Below are positions 1 through 9,200 of a stretch of 64,000 nucleotides of DNA, piece by piece. The notes beneath the pieces were generated by a model, which saw only the letters and a program-made list of their open reading frames with translations, searched no databases and was not told where the DNA came from. This DNA is from Clostridia bacterium (GTDB taxonomy: Bacteria; Bacillota; Clostridia; Oscillospirales; Acutalibacteraceae). The translations under genes and the position numbers were made by a program. The stretch is from positions 17,724 to 81,723 of the forward strand of contig JAFQSY010000005.1 of the NCBI GenBank assembly GCA_017409265.1, given 5' to 3'. Position 1 is the stretch's first letter, and every line of letters begins with the position of its first letter.

Positions 1-1134
1 GGCAGCCTTGCCTGTTTCTTTGTCATAAAGACGGTAAACTCTTTTGTTGCCGGGTGTTGTGATTTTTGCAACGTTTTCGCTGAGTTTTATTTTCGGGATA
101 ATCTTTCCGTCTTTCTGAACTCCGCAAAGCTTATAAACTCCGCCGAGCATGGGGCTTGATGAAGAAGTGATAAGTCTCTCGCCGACGCCGAAAGAATCGA
201 CCTTTGCACCCTGCATGAGCATATCTCTGATGATATATTCGTCAAGTGAGTTTGATGCGACAATTGAGCAGTCGGGATAGCCCGCATCGTCAAGCATCTT
301 TCTTGCCTTGCGTGAGAGATAGGCGATATCGCCGCTGTCGATTCTGATGCCCTTCGGGCGTTTGCCCATGGGTGTGAGAATTTCATCAAAAACCTTTATT
401 GCATTGGGAACACCTGATTTGAGGGTGTTATATGTGTCAACAAGCAGAGTACAGCTGTCGGGATATTCCTTAGCATATGCCTTAAAAGCATCAAGCTCGC
501 TGTCAAAGAGCTGAACCCAGCTGTGAGCCATTGTTCCGAGAGCGGGAACGCCGAACATCTCGTCGGAAATCGTGCATGCCGTGCCTGCACAGCCGCCGAT
601 ATATGCCGCTCTTGCGCCGTAGATTGCGCCGTCTGCGCCCTGCGCACGTCTTGAGCCAAATTCCATAACTGCTTTTCCGTTTGCTGCACGGCAGATACGG
701 TTTGCCTTTGTTGCAATAAGGCTCTGATGGTTTATGCAGAGAAGCACCATTGTTTCAATAAATTGCGCCTGAATGACGGGACCCTTGACCTTGACTATCG
801 GCTCGCCCGGAAATATGGGAGTACCTTCGGGTATTGCCCATACGTCACAGCAGAATCTGAAGTTTGCAAGGTAATCAAGAAAATCCTCGCTGAAGCCTTT
901 GCTTCTTAAATATTCAATATCATCGCTGTCAAAGGTGAGGCTTGAAAGATAATCAACAAGCTGTTCAAGACCTGCCATGATAACAAATCCGCCGCCGTCG
1001 GGCACTTTTCTGAAAAACATGTCAAAATAAGCAATTGTGTCCTTGAAACCGTTTTTGAAATATCCGTTTGCCATGGTGATCTCATAAAAGTCGGTCAGCA
1101 TGGTGAGATTTCTTTGAGATTTAGTAAATTTCAT
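1..1134 (-). CDS. pncB: Nicotinate phosphoribosyltransferase (partial, C-terminus cut by window edge)
   Basis: Converts nicotinate and PRPP to nicotinate mononucleotide, the entry step of NAD salvage (cytosolic). The frame is open from the window edge up to 1134, 378 codons. Readable family segments are an N-terminal LTDFYEITMANGYF, then YFDMFFRKVPDGGGF, MEFGSRRAQG near the middle and IRIDSGDIAYLSRKAR, VASNSLDE and SFGVGERL towards the end. This is the Gram-positive type enzyme with the usual phosphate/PRPP-site order. Two in-frame ATGs exist (1134 and 1143). The AAGG at 1145-1150 lies 12 and 3 nt upstream of them respectively, so the start is uncertain by three residues; 1134 is preferred because it begins MKFTKSQRNLTM. 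It is a single gene under its own promoter. The C-terminal part lies outside the window. Confidence 0.93.
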   Translation of the reverse strand, partial: MKFTKSQRNLTMLTDFYEITMANGYFKNGFKDTIAYFDMFFRKVPDGGGFVIMAGLEQLVDYLSSLTFDSDDIEYLRSKGFSEDFLDYLANFRFCCDVWAIPEGTPIFPGEPIVKVKGPVIQAQFIETMVLLCINHQSLIATKANRICRAANGKAVMEFGSRRAQGADGAIYGARAAYIGGCAGTACTISDEMFGVPALGTMAHSWVQLFDSELDAFKAYAKEYPDSCTLLVDTYNTLKSGVPNAIKVFDEILTPMGKRPKGIRIDSGDIAYLSRKARKMLDDAGYPDCSIVASNSLDEYIIRDMLMQGAKVDSFGVGERLITSSSSPMLGGVYKLCGVQKDGKIIPKIKLSENVAKITTPGNKRVYRLYDKETGKAA

Positions 1135-1188
1135 GAAAAACATCTGCCTTTTTCAAAATTATTCGGCAAAGAGCCGTCATTAAATGAT

Positions 1189-1217
1189 ATTATGCAGCAT
1201 AATTCAAAATTTTACAA
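1189..1217 (-). promoter_or_regulatory. Promoter of pncB
   Basis: On the minus strand TTGTAA (1217-1212) and CATAAT (1194-1189) are 17 bp apart, about 50 nt before the start codon. A 10-bp inverted repeat (ATTCAAAATT 1202-1211 / AATTTTGAAT 1233-1242) flanks the -35 box, and TATGC-A-GCATA (1191-1201) overlaps the -10, so repressor binding is possible. The 371-base gap 1135-1505 otherwise holds only the leader of the next gene; the 68-residue reading frame in it has no ribosome binding site or coding character. Confidence 0.5.
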
Positions 1218-1437
1218 TATAAAAAAACGAATAATTTTGAATATTTTTGCAGTTATGCAGAATATATGCTCCGTAACATGACCGGGAAATTGCTCAATCG
1301 GAAAAATTATAAAAATGTAAACATTTTGTTTATGTTTCGTTTAAATTTTAAAAAACAGTTGCAATTTTGCTTTTTGTGTGTTAAAATGACTGCCGATGAC
1401 GCAAACAGTGTCAATTTCTGCGCTTCAGGAGAAGTGC

Positions 1438-1456
1438 ATTATACAAAATGTATAAT
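1438..1456 (+). promoter_or_regulatory. Palindrome overlapping a -10 box, upstream of the XRE gene
   Basis: ATTATACA-AAA-TGTATAAT is a perfect 8-3-8 inverted repeat. Its right arm contains TATAAT (1451-1456), a good -10 hexamer preceded by TG. No convincing -35 is visible. It lies 50 nt upstream of a small HTH gene, the usual place for an autoregulatory operator. The operator role is inference. Confidence 0.5.
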
Positions 1457-1505
1457 TTTGAAAACAAAATAACCTGACGTAAATATTCTTAGGAGGATTC
1501 AAAAC

Positions 1506-1754
1506 ATGAGAATCAGAAAGCAGGCACTTGGTGAAAGAAACATCGTAGGTGCAAGAATCGAAGCAAGACGCAAGGCAATCAACATGAAGCAGAAGGATTT
1601 GCTCACACAGCTCCAGATTAAAGGCATTGACCTTAATGCATCAGGTCTTTCAAAGCTTGAGGGTCAGCTTCGTTATGTTACCGATTTTGAGCTCAAGGCT
1701 CTTTCGGAGGTTCTCGGCATGACTGTTAATGAGCTTCTCGGAATCGACGAATAA
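1506..1754 (+). CDS. Small XRE-family helix-turn-helix regulator (82 aa)
   Basis: A compact DNA-binding protein that is essentially one Cro/CI-type HTH domain: RIEARRKAINMKQKDLLTQL forms helices 1-2, GIDLNASGLSKLEGQLRYV the recognition helix region, and LKALSEVLGMTVNELLG the closing helices ending in the typical family phrase. There is no sensor or oligomerisation extension, so it probably binds as a dimer through the HTH itself. AGGAGG (1492-1497) sits 8 nt before the ATG. It is monocistronic, with a 10-bp terminator hairpin just after it. The palindrome over its -10 box suggests self-repression. Target genes are unknown; short XRE proteins can come from mobile elements, but nothing else phage-like is nearby. 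Confidence 0.8.
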   Translation: MRIRKQALGERNIVGARIEARRKAINMKQKDLLTQLQIKGIDLNASGLSKLEGQLRYVTDFELKALSEVLGMTVNELLGIDE

Positions 1755-1794
1755 TTTCAACAACTTCTCACCCTCTTATATACAACTCCTCAAT

Positions 1795-1824
1795 GAAGCC
1801 GCAGTTTTAACCGACTGCGGCTTC
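1795..1824 (+). terminator. Terminator hairpin after XRE gene
   Basis: GAAGCCGCAG (1795-1804) pairs perfectly with CTGCGGCTTC (1815-1824) across a 10-nt loop. It is followed by GCCCCTTTTAAT, a weak U tract. Confidence 0.75.
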
Positions 1825-1859
1825 GCCCCTTTTAATCTCGTTTTAACTTTTTCCTAACA

Positions 1860-1899
1860 AATCTCCGTTATATTGAATGACGGAGATTTTTATTTTTTG
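1860..1899 (+). terminator. Second terminator-like hairpin before uxaC promoter
   Basis: AATCTCCGT (1860-1868) pairs with ACGGAGATT (1880-1888) over an 11-nt loop and is followed by TTTATTTTTT. It insulates the uxaC operon from upstream transcription. Confidence 0.65.
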
Positions 1900-1900
1900 C

Positions 1901-1928
1901 TTGCAAATCCTTCGATATATGGTAAAAT
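1901..1928 (+). promoter_or_regulatory. Promoter of the uxaC-glpK-malic enzyme operon
   Basis: TTGCAA (1901-1906), 16-bp spacer, extended -10 TGG-TAAAAT (1923-1928). It starts right after the upstream terminator tail and lies 35 nt before the GTG start of uxaC. Confidence 0.6.
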
Positions 1929-1963
1929 TAAAATGTATTATTATAATCGGGAGGAATGTCACC

Positions 1964-3364
1964 GTGATAAAAGAATTTATGGGCAGGGATTTCCTGCTTG
2001 ATAATGAGCCTGCAATAAAAATGTATGAGGCAGCAGAAAAGATGCCGATTTTTGATTGGCACTGCCATCTTTCCCCCAAGGAGATTTACGAAAACAAGCA
2101 GCCTGAAGATATTGCATGGCTCTGGCTCGCAGGCGACCATTATAAATGGCGTGCGATGCGTTCCTGCGGTGTTGATGAAAAATATATAACAGGCGATGCA
2201 AGCGGATACGAAAAGTTCAAGGCTTTCGCAGAGATTATGCCGAATCTTATCGGCAATCCCATGTATCATTGGTGCCATCTTGAACTGAGAAGATACTTCG
2301 GAATAAACGATATTCTCAATGCCGAAAATGCAGACAGCATCTGGGAAAGAGCAAATGCAGCCATTAAGGCAGGCGGATTTACTCCGAGAGAGCTTATCGA
2401 AAAGTCAAACGTTTCGTACCTTTGCACAACCGATGACCCTGCCGATACTCTTGAATATCACAAGCTTATCGCCGCAACGGATTTCAAGTGCAAGGTGCTT
2501 CCTGCGTTCAGACCCGACAAAGCGTTAAGCATCGACCTGCCTTCATGGAGACCCTGGCTTGCAGATATGGAAAAGGCGGCCGGCAGAGAAATCGGCGGCT
2601 TTGCAGAGCTTTGCAAAGCGCTTGAAGAAAGAATTGATTTCTTTGCATCAATGGGCTGCCGTGCAAGCGACCATGCATTTTCATATGTTCCTTGTGAAGA
2701 AGCAAGTGCAGAGGAGCTTGAAGAAATCTTTGCAAAGGTCAAAAACGGCGGAAATGCTGATGTTCTTGAAACCGATAAATTCAAAACCGCTCTTCTCGCA
2801 TTCCTTGCGGCGGAATATGCAAAGAGAGATTGGGGTATGGAGCTTCATATAGGTCCCATGAGAAACAATAACACACTTATGTTTAAGAAAATCGGACCCG
2901 ATGCAGGCTTTGATTCAATTGATGACAGAGAAATTGCAGGCAAGCTTTCCCGCTTCCTTGACAGCCTTGCAGTCAAAGAACAGCTCCCGAGAACAATTCT
3001 TTTCACACTGAATCCCAAGGACAATTATGTGCTCGGTACAATGCTCGGCAACTTCCAGAGCAGCGAGGCGGAGAGCAAGATTCAGTTCGGATCGGCATGG
3101 TGGTTCAACGATAATATTGACGGCATGAGAGAGCAGATGAAGGCTCTTGCTAATCTCGGCGCAATAGGTAAATTTGTCGGAATGGTAACGGATTCACGTT
3201 CATTCCTTTCATATCCCAGACACGAATATTTCCGCAGAATCATGTGCGGGCTTCTCGGCGATATGGTTGCTGACGGACTTTATCCCTATGACGAAAAAGC
3301 AATCTGCAAAATCGCAGAGGATATTTCATATAACAACGCCATCAAATATTTCGGCGTAAAATAA
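1964..3364 (+). CDS. uxaC: Glucuronate (uronate) isomerase
   Basis: Isomerises D-glucuronate to D-fructuronate and D-galacturonate to D-tagaturonate, the first step of hexuronate catabolism. The 466-residue product matches the ~470-residue family. It carries the N-terminal metal motif FDWHCHLSPKEIY of the amidohydrolase-type barrel, LCTTDDPADTLEYH, MELHIGPMRNNN, a terminal TDSRSFLSYPRHEYFRR block and the C-terminal NAIKYFG. The GTG at 1964 is chosen over an ATG at 1877: GGGAGGA (1949-1955) lies 8 nt before it and the protein then begins IKEFMGRDFLLDNEPA as in homologues, whereas the longer form would add a hydrophobic, non-conserved stretch across the promoter. It heads an operon with glpK 14 nt downstream. 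Uronate transport and kinase genes are not in the window. Confidence 0.93.
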   Translation: MIKEFMGRDFLLDNEPAIKMYEAAEKMPIFDWHCHLSPKEIYENKQPEDIAWLWLAGDHYKWRAMRSCGVDEKYITGDASGYEKFKAFAEIMPNLIGNPMYHWCHLELRRYFGINDILNAENADSIWERANAAIKAGGFTPRELIEKSNVSYLCTTDDPADTLEYHKLIAATDFKCKVLPAFRPDKALSIDLPSWRPWLADMEKAAGREIGGFAELCKALEERIDFFASMGCRASDHAFSYVPCEEASAEELEEIFAKVKNGGNADVLETDKFKTALLAFLAAEYAKRDWGMELHIGPMRNNNTLMFKKIGPDAGFDSIDDREIAGKLSRFLDSLAVKEQLPRTILFTLNPKDNYVLGTMLGNFQSSEAESKIQFGSAWWFNDNIDGMREQMKALANLGAIGKFVGMVTDSRSFLSYPRHEYFRRIMCGLLGDMVADGLYPYDEKAICKIAEDISYNNAIKYFGVK

Positions 3365-3378
3365 AAGGAGGATATATT

Positions 3379-4881
3379 ATGGCAAAATATGTTCTTGCAC
3401 TCGACCAGGGCACAACAAGCTCAAGAGCAATTATCTTTGACAAAAAAGGCAATATCGTCAGCAAAGCACAGAATGAGTTTGAACAGATTTATCCTCAGGC
3501 AGGCTGGGTTGAGCATGACCCGCTCTCAATTCTTTACAGCCAGTTTCAGGCGGTTTCATCGTGTATCATCAGCGGAGGAATCAATACTGCCGATATCGCA
3601 GGTATCGGTATAACTAACCAGAGAGAAACAACAATTCTCTGGGACAGACAGACGGGTAAACCTGTTTATAACGCAATCGTATGGCAGTGCCGCAGAACAG
3701 CGGATATCTGCGAAGAGCTTAAGGCGCAGGGTCTTGAAGAATATATAAAAGATAAAACCGGACTTCTCATAGATGCCTATTTTTCGGGTACTAAAATCAA
3801 GTGGATTCTCGACAATGTACCCGAGGCGAGAAAGCTTGCCGATGAAGGCAGACTACTTTTCGGTACGGTTGAAACGTGGATAATATGGAATCTTACGGGC
3901 GGCAGCGTTCATGTTACCGACTATTCAAACGCATCAAGAACAATGCTGTTTGACGTTGATAATCTTTGCTGGGATAAGTTCCTTTGCGAAAAGCTCGGAA
4001 TCCCTATGTCGATTCTTCCCGAGCCCGTTCCGTCGAGCAAGGTTTATGGCAGAGTTTCAAAAGGCATTCTCGGCCTCGAATCGCTGGAGGGTATTCCCAT
4101 CTGCGGTGCTATCGGCGATCAGCCTGCGGCTCTTTTCGGTCAGGGTTGTTTTGAACCAGGTCAGGCAAAGAATACCTACGGCACGGGTTGCTTTTTGCTG
4201 ATGAACACAGGCGAAACAAGAGTTAAGTCAAAGAACAATCTTCTTACGGGTGTTGCATGGGGTATAGGTAACAAGGTTGAATATGCAATCGAAGGCTCGG
4301 CTTTCAATGCGGGCTCAGTTATAAAGTGGCTGCGTGATGAGCTTCATATGATAGACAGCGCAAAGAGATGCGATGAGCTTGCGGAAAGTGTTCCGGATTC
4401 AAACGGAATCTATTTTGTGCCTGCGTTTACGGGCCTCGGTGCACCGTATTGGGATATGTATGCAAGAGGAACTCTTGTCGGAATAACAAGAGGTGTCAAC
4501 AGAGCTCATATCGCAAGAAGTGTGCTTGAAGCCATTACATATCAGATGACGGATTTGCTTGAAGCGATGAAGTCCGATTCGGGAATTGACTTTACGGAGC
4601 TTCGTGTTGACGGCGGCGCAAGCGTAAGCGATATCATGCTTCAGATTCAGGCTGACATGATAAGATGCAGTGTCAACCGTCCGAAAAATGTTGAAACTAC
4701 CGCTCTCGGTGCAGCATATCTTGCAGGTCTTGCAGTCGGTCTTTGGGAGAGCACGGAAGAAATTCAGAACAACCGTGAGGTTGAAAAGGTTTTCACTCCC
4801 AAAATGGATGAAGCAAAGCGCAACGAGCTTTATGCAGGTTGGAAGAGAGCTGTTGAATGCTCAAAAGGCTGGGCAAAATAA
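3379..4881 (+). CDS. glpK: Glycerol kinase
   Basis: Phosphorylates glycerol to sn-glycerol-3-phosphate with ATP. The 500-residue FGGY kinase has the diagnostic start LALDQGTTSSRAIIFD, QIYPQAGWVEHDP, WQCRRTADICEEL, KDKTGLLIDAYFSGTKIKWILDN, YGTGCFLLMNTGE and the C-terminal RVDGGASVSDIMLQIQADM. These are GlpK-specific rather than xylulose- or gluconate-kinase-like. AAAGGAGG precedes the ATG closely. The spacing (14 nt after uxaC, 16 nt before the malic enzyme) indicates one transcript. No glpF or glpD is adjacent, so why a glycerol kinase sits with a uronate isomerase is not explained by the sequence; glycerol may be fed in from another locus. Confidence 0.95.
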   Translation: MAKYVLALDQGTTSSRAIIFDKKGNIVSKAQNEFEQIYPQAGWVEHDPLSILYSQFQAVSSCIISGGINTADIAGIGITNQRETTILWDRQTGKPVYNAIVWQCRRTADICEELKAQGLEEYIKDKTGLLIDAYFSGTKIKWILDNVPEARKLADEGRLLFGTVETWIIWNLTGGSVHVTDYSNASRTMLFDVDNLCWDKFLCEKLGIPMSILPEPVPSSKVYGRVSKGILGLESLEGIPICGAIGDQPAALFGQGCFEPGQAKNTYGTGCFLLMNTGETRVKSKNNLLTGVAWGIGNKVEYAIEGSAFNAGSVIKWLRDELHMIDSAKRCDELAESVPDSNGIYFVPAFTGLGAPYWDMYARGTLVGITRGVNRAHIARSVLEAITYQMTDLLEAMKSDSGIDFTELRVDGGASVSDIMLQIQADMIRCSVNRPKNVETTALGAAYLAGLAVGLWESTEEIQNNREVEKVFTPKMDEAKRNELYAGWKRAVECSKGWAK

Positions 4882-4897
4882 TTAGGAGATGCAGAAA

Positions 4898-6067
4898 ATG
4901 GATTATTTGAAGGAGTCATTAAGACTCCATTATGAATGGAAGGGCAAGCTTGAAACAAAAGCGAGAGCGAGTGCAAACAGTAAGCAGGATTTGTCTCTTG
5001 CATATACTCCCGGTGTTGCCGCTCCTTGCCTTGAAATTCAGAAAGATATAAACAAAAGCTATGAGCTGACAAGAAGATGGAACACCGTTGCCGTTGTAAC
5101 AGACGGAACGGCGGTTCTCGGTCTGGGCGATATCGGTCCCGAGGCAGGTATGCCCGTTATGGAGGGAAAGTGCCTTCTCTTCAAATCCTTTGCGGATATT
5201 GATGCGATTCCTCTTTGCATCCGCTCGAAAGATACCGATGAAATCGTGAATGCCGTTTCTCTTTTTGCGGGAAGCTTCGGCGGCATTAATCTTGAAGATA
5301 TTGCAGCTCCGAGATGCTTTGAAATTGAAAGAAAGCTCAAGGAAAAATGTGATATCCCCGTTTTTCACGATGACCAGCATGGCACGGCGGTTGTTGTTCT
5401 TGCGGCGGTGCTCAATGCACTGCGCTGTGTCGGAAAAAAGCTTGAGGATTGCACCGTTGCAATGAGCGGTGCAGGCTCGGCAGGCTCGGCGATTGCAAGG
5501 CTTCTCCATGCGTGCGGAGCAGGCAATATCATAATTAGCGATAAGCAGGGAATCATCTGCAAGGGGCAGGAGCTTTCTCCTGCTTTTGAAGAGCTTGCGG
5601 AGTTCACAAATAAAAACCGTATAACAGGCACTCTTGCCGACGCAATGAAGGGCGCAGATGTTTTTGTCGGCGTTTCTGCAGGCGGAATAGTCAGCAGAGA
5701 AATGGTTGCATCAATGGCAGAAAGTGCTGTAGTTATGGCAATGGCAAATCCGACCCCCGAAATTATGCCCGATGAAGCGCTTGCGGCAGGCGCTGCGGTT
5801 GTCGGCACGGGCAGAAGCGATTATCCAAACCAAATAAACAATGTTCTTGCGTTTCCCGGAATTTTCAGAGGCGCGCTCAATGTAAGAGCTTCTGATATAA
5901 ACGAAGAAATGAAGCTTGCGGCGGCGCATGCGATAGCAGACCTTGTTTCACAAGACAGTCTCCGCTCTGATTACATTCTTCCCGAAGCTTTCGACGAAAG
6001 AGTGGGTCCTGCGGTTGCGGCGGCGGTCGCAAAGGCAGCTCGTGATTGTGGAATTGCACGAATTTGA
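4898..6067 (+). CDS. NAD(P)-dependent malic enzyme
   Basis: Oxidatively decarboxylates malate to pyruvate. The 389-residue bacterial short form starts with the malic N-domain (SLAYTPGVAAPCLEI, TDGTAVLGLGDIGPEAGMPVMEGK, LFKSFADIDAIPLCI) followed by metal-site FHDDQHGTAVV and a Rossmann domain with GAGSAGSAIARLL and NPTPEIMPDEA, ending with the LNVRASDINEEMKLAAAHAIADLV block. The ATG at 4898 is chosen because AGGAG (4884-4888) directly abuts the earlier ATG at 4889 but is 9 nt from 4898. It is the last gene of the uxaC-glpK operon and would deliver pyruvate. Cofactor preference (NAD or NADP) cannot be read with certainty. Confidence 0.92.
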   Translation: MDYLKESLRLHYEWKGKLETKARASANSKQDLSLAYTPGVAAPCLEIQKDINKSYELTRRWNTVAVVTDGTAVLGLGDIGPEAGMPVMEGKCLLFKSFADIDAIPLCIRSKDTDEIVNAVSLFAGSFGGINLEDIAAPRCFEIERKLKEKCDIPVFHDDQHGTAVVVLAAVLNALRCVGKKLEDCTVAMSGAGSAGSAIARLLHACGAGNIIISDKQGIICKGQELSPAFEELAEFTNKNRITGTLADAMKGADVFVGVSAGGIVSREMVASMAESAVVMAMANPTPEIMPDEALAAGAAVVGTGRSDYPNQINNVLAFPGIFRGALNVRASDINEEMKLAAAHAIADLVSQDSLRSDYILPEAFDERVGPAVAAAVAKAARDCGIARI

Positions 6068-6132
6068 CGATTGATGTTTGTTGGTAATTCACAAAAAGTT
6101 AAAAGAATTTTTTAAATCTTGCAACTTTCTAT

Positions 6133-6218
6133 TGCTTTATTTTAATAGTTGTGTCATAATTACAAAGCATATTGGAGCAGAATGCGGTTTAGCATTCTCT
6201 CTTGTTGGGGATTACCCC
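6133..6218 (+). promoter_or_regulatory. Promoter and folded leader of the InlB-repeat protein gene
   Basis: TTGCTT (6133-6138) and CATAAT (6155-6160) are 16 bp apart. The roughly 85-nt leader holds two hairpins: AGAATGC/GCATTCT (6179-6185/6192-6198) and GGGG-ATTA-CCCC (6207-6218), before the AAAGGAGGA ribosome binding site. They could stabilise the mRNA or regulate it. Confidence 0.45.
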
Positions 6219-6250
6219 GGACTTTAGAAAATTTTAAAGGAGGAAAATCT

Positions 6251-9200
6251 ATGTCCACATTCAAAAAGGTCATCAGCTTGGTGCTTTGCGTAGCAATGCT
6301 CGCAGGTTCCTTTGTTTTTGTTGGTGATCTCGCTGCTCCCGAAGCCTCGGCAGCAGAAACAACAGCAGGAATTGATTCCTACGCAGACCTTGTAGCGAAA
6401 TACGGTCAGGGAGATGACGGTTTCATTTATGTCGGTACCGAATTTTACGAAGAAGACGGAAGACTCACCGACTATTATGTACAGCCCGGTGATAAGCTCA
6501 CGGTAAAGCAGTACATAAAGAGTAACATGTATACTGGTGAAGTAAAAATCATGACATTGTTTGATAAGACTTTCTTTGATGCAAAGATTGTTGCAAACGA
6601 TGCACCGACAGCATCAACAGGTTACACATCAAACTGTCAGACAGGTGTCAAAAACACAGATCACCCCATGATAGCCAGAAATAACCCCACACATACACTT
6701 ACCAGTGGTGCTATTCCTGATGTTGGCTGGATAAAAAATGTATGCGGTTTTTCACAGGATTATCTTGACAAGACCGACTACGTACAGTCAACAACAAAGT
6801 CAGATATCAACGCATCAACAGTAGCATATGAGCTGGAATCAGATCTTTGGCTTTTGTCATATTATGTAACAGTTCGGTCAGGACTTGCAGACGGAACAAA
6901 GGGTATAGCAGATTCACCTGATGACCTTTGGCCCGTTATGCTTACTAATAAAGGTAAACACGATACAAACAGACAGAACAACATGAAATGTCTGAACAAG
7001 GCTCTCGCAACCACAGTGCCCACAGTTACCAGTGGCCTTAAGACAATGGCAGCTCATCTTGACAGTGGCGATCTTGATTACTTCCTCAACGAGGATATGT
7101 ATCACGAGTTCACAATCGGTGAGCCTGCTGAAGCTGTTAAGTATAACGTATCGTTCTACGAAGCAGACGGCACAACACTTATCGGCGAAGTTGGAGAGTA
7201 TGAGGAAAAAGAGGTTGCTGAATTCCCTGAAATGATTGAGAATCAGATTGGTTGGGCTATTATCAAGGATGGTAACAACACACCCGGTACTCTTGTTGAA
7301 GCTGATGCAGACGGCAATTACAGCTACACAGTTGAAAAGAAAGACGCAGCATTTATGCGTGTTCTTTCAACAAGCACATATAATGTTGAAATTTCACTCG
7401 GAAACAACGTAACAGTTGATGAAAGCAAGCTTCCCGAAAATGTTACATACGATGCAGAAAAGAAGGCTCTTGTTATTGCTCTTCCTATTGGCGGATCATT
7501 TGATTTGAGCACAATTCCTGCAGATGCACTTTCAACAGAAGGCAAAACACTTTCAGGCTGGGATTTAACAGGTGTTGCAGCTCCTTCAACCGTTGAAGGT
7601 ACTGTCATTACTCTCGGAAACACCAATGGTGCAGCAAGCACAGCTATTACAGCAAAGGTTGTTGCTGAATGGAAAACAGGTGTTTATAAAGTAAGATATT
7701 TCCTCACAAAGGAAGATTACGAAAACGAAGAAGCTCCTGTTTATGAAACAGAGATTGAATACCGTGCATCTGCCAGCTACAAGCTTGAAACATCTTTTGA
7801 AGGCATGAAGTTTACAGGCTGGCACAGAGCCGATACAGACGAAATTGTTAACAACGGTAATGTTGCTGTCGGTAGTTACACCTATTCCAAGGATATGGAC
7901 TTCTATGCAAGCTGGTCACCCTATGTTAACACTGCAACATTCATGATCAGAGATTATGAAAACGGTGAAGGCTGGAAGGAAGTTTATACTCACTTTAACA
8001 AAAATGAACCTGTTGATGAAAGTAAGGTTACCTCAAACGAGATAAGCAAAGATGAGCTTACAGCTATCAAGGATGCAGCTTTTGCAGGTGCAGAAGTAAC
8101 ATTGAATGCTCTCCTTGATGTAAATCCCGATACACTTGAAGATGGTGATTCAACAGCTAATCATATCGTTTCTCAGGCACACAGCGGCAAGTTCCTTCAG
8201 AACATTGAATATACAGGTCATAAGGTTTATTATATCATTACAGCTGTTGATTACACAGTAACCTGGAAGATTCCCGCTTTTGATGAAGCAACAGGCGAAT
8301 TTGACAGTGCAAACTGTGAAGAAAATGTTGAAAAGGTTTCAACTGCAGCATATCTTTCAAATACTCTTGATCCCTATTATGCAACATCAAAGCTTACAAA
8401 GGCTATCACAGTTCCCTTAGGCTATGAGCTTGTAGGTTGGATTGATGAAGCAACAGGTGAACCCGCAGAGCTTACAGCTGATGGCAGATATAAGATGAGC
8501 GGTCTTGAAGCAAGAAGGGCAAGCCTTATTGCTCAGTTCGATCTTATTGAGTATACTGTTGCTTTCAACATCAGAAACAGCGATAACCCCGATATCGTAA
8601 CAATGGTTGACACAGTTACACTCGGCGAAAGCATTGTTATTGACGGTGCAAAATTCACCTTTAAGGGTGAAGATTCAGCTATCCCTGCAGTCGGTCTTGA
8701 AAATTCAGAACAGGCTGACGGCGGCTATACTCTTCCCGACGGCTATAAATTTGCAGGCTGGACTTGCGGCTACGGCGCATATCTTACAGAAGCAAGCTTC
8801 CCCTTTGAAATAACTGAAGATGTTATCAGAAATTGTTATGTTAACGGTGCTATCACCTTTGACGGAAAATGGGAAGCAAAGGATTTCACACTTACCTTCT
8901 ACATCACAAACGCAAGCGGTGAAGAAGAAGTGTTCAAGAAGTATGATGCAGTTAAGGTTGGCAGCAATCTTGCAGAATACAAGAAAGTAACTGATGAAAT
9001 CAGAGATGCTATTAACGCAAAGGCTCCCGCAGGTCAGGTGTTCGGCGGCGTATGGATTGATAAGAGCACAGGTCAGTCGGATACTTTCACAAAGATGCCT
9101 GCTCGTAACATGGAATATACTGCATCATATGTTGCAGATTCCGTTAAGGTTTATGTTGACTATAACTTCCTTGAAGAGCAGGATCTCAGCCAGACAATGA

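Noticed and set aside
1266-1472. 68-codon plus-strand frame in the pncB/XRE gap
   Set aside because: No ribosome binding site, AT-driven composition, overlaps promoter and operator sequence.
4919-5509. 196-codon antisense frame inside the malic enzyme gene
   Set aside because: Shadow of a strongly coding gene; no ribosome binding site or family motif. The same holds for long antisense frames at 25292-26038, 30966-31709, 35147-35728 and 39562-39924.
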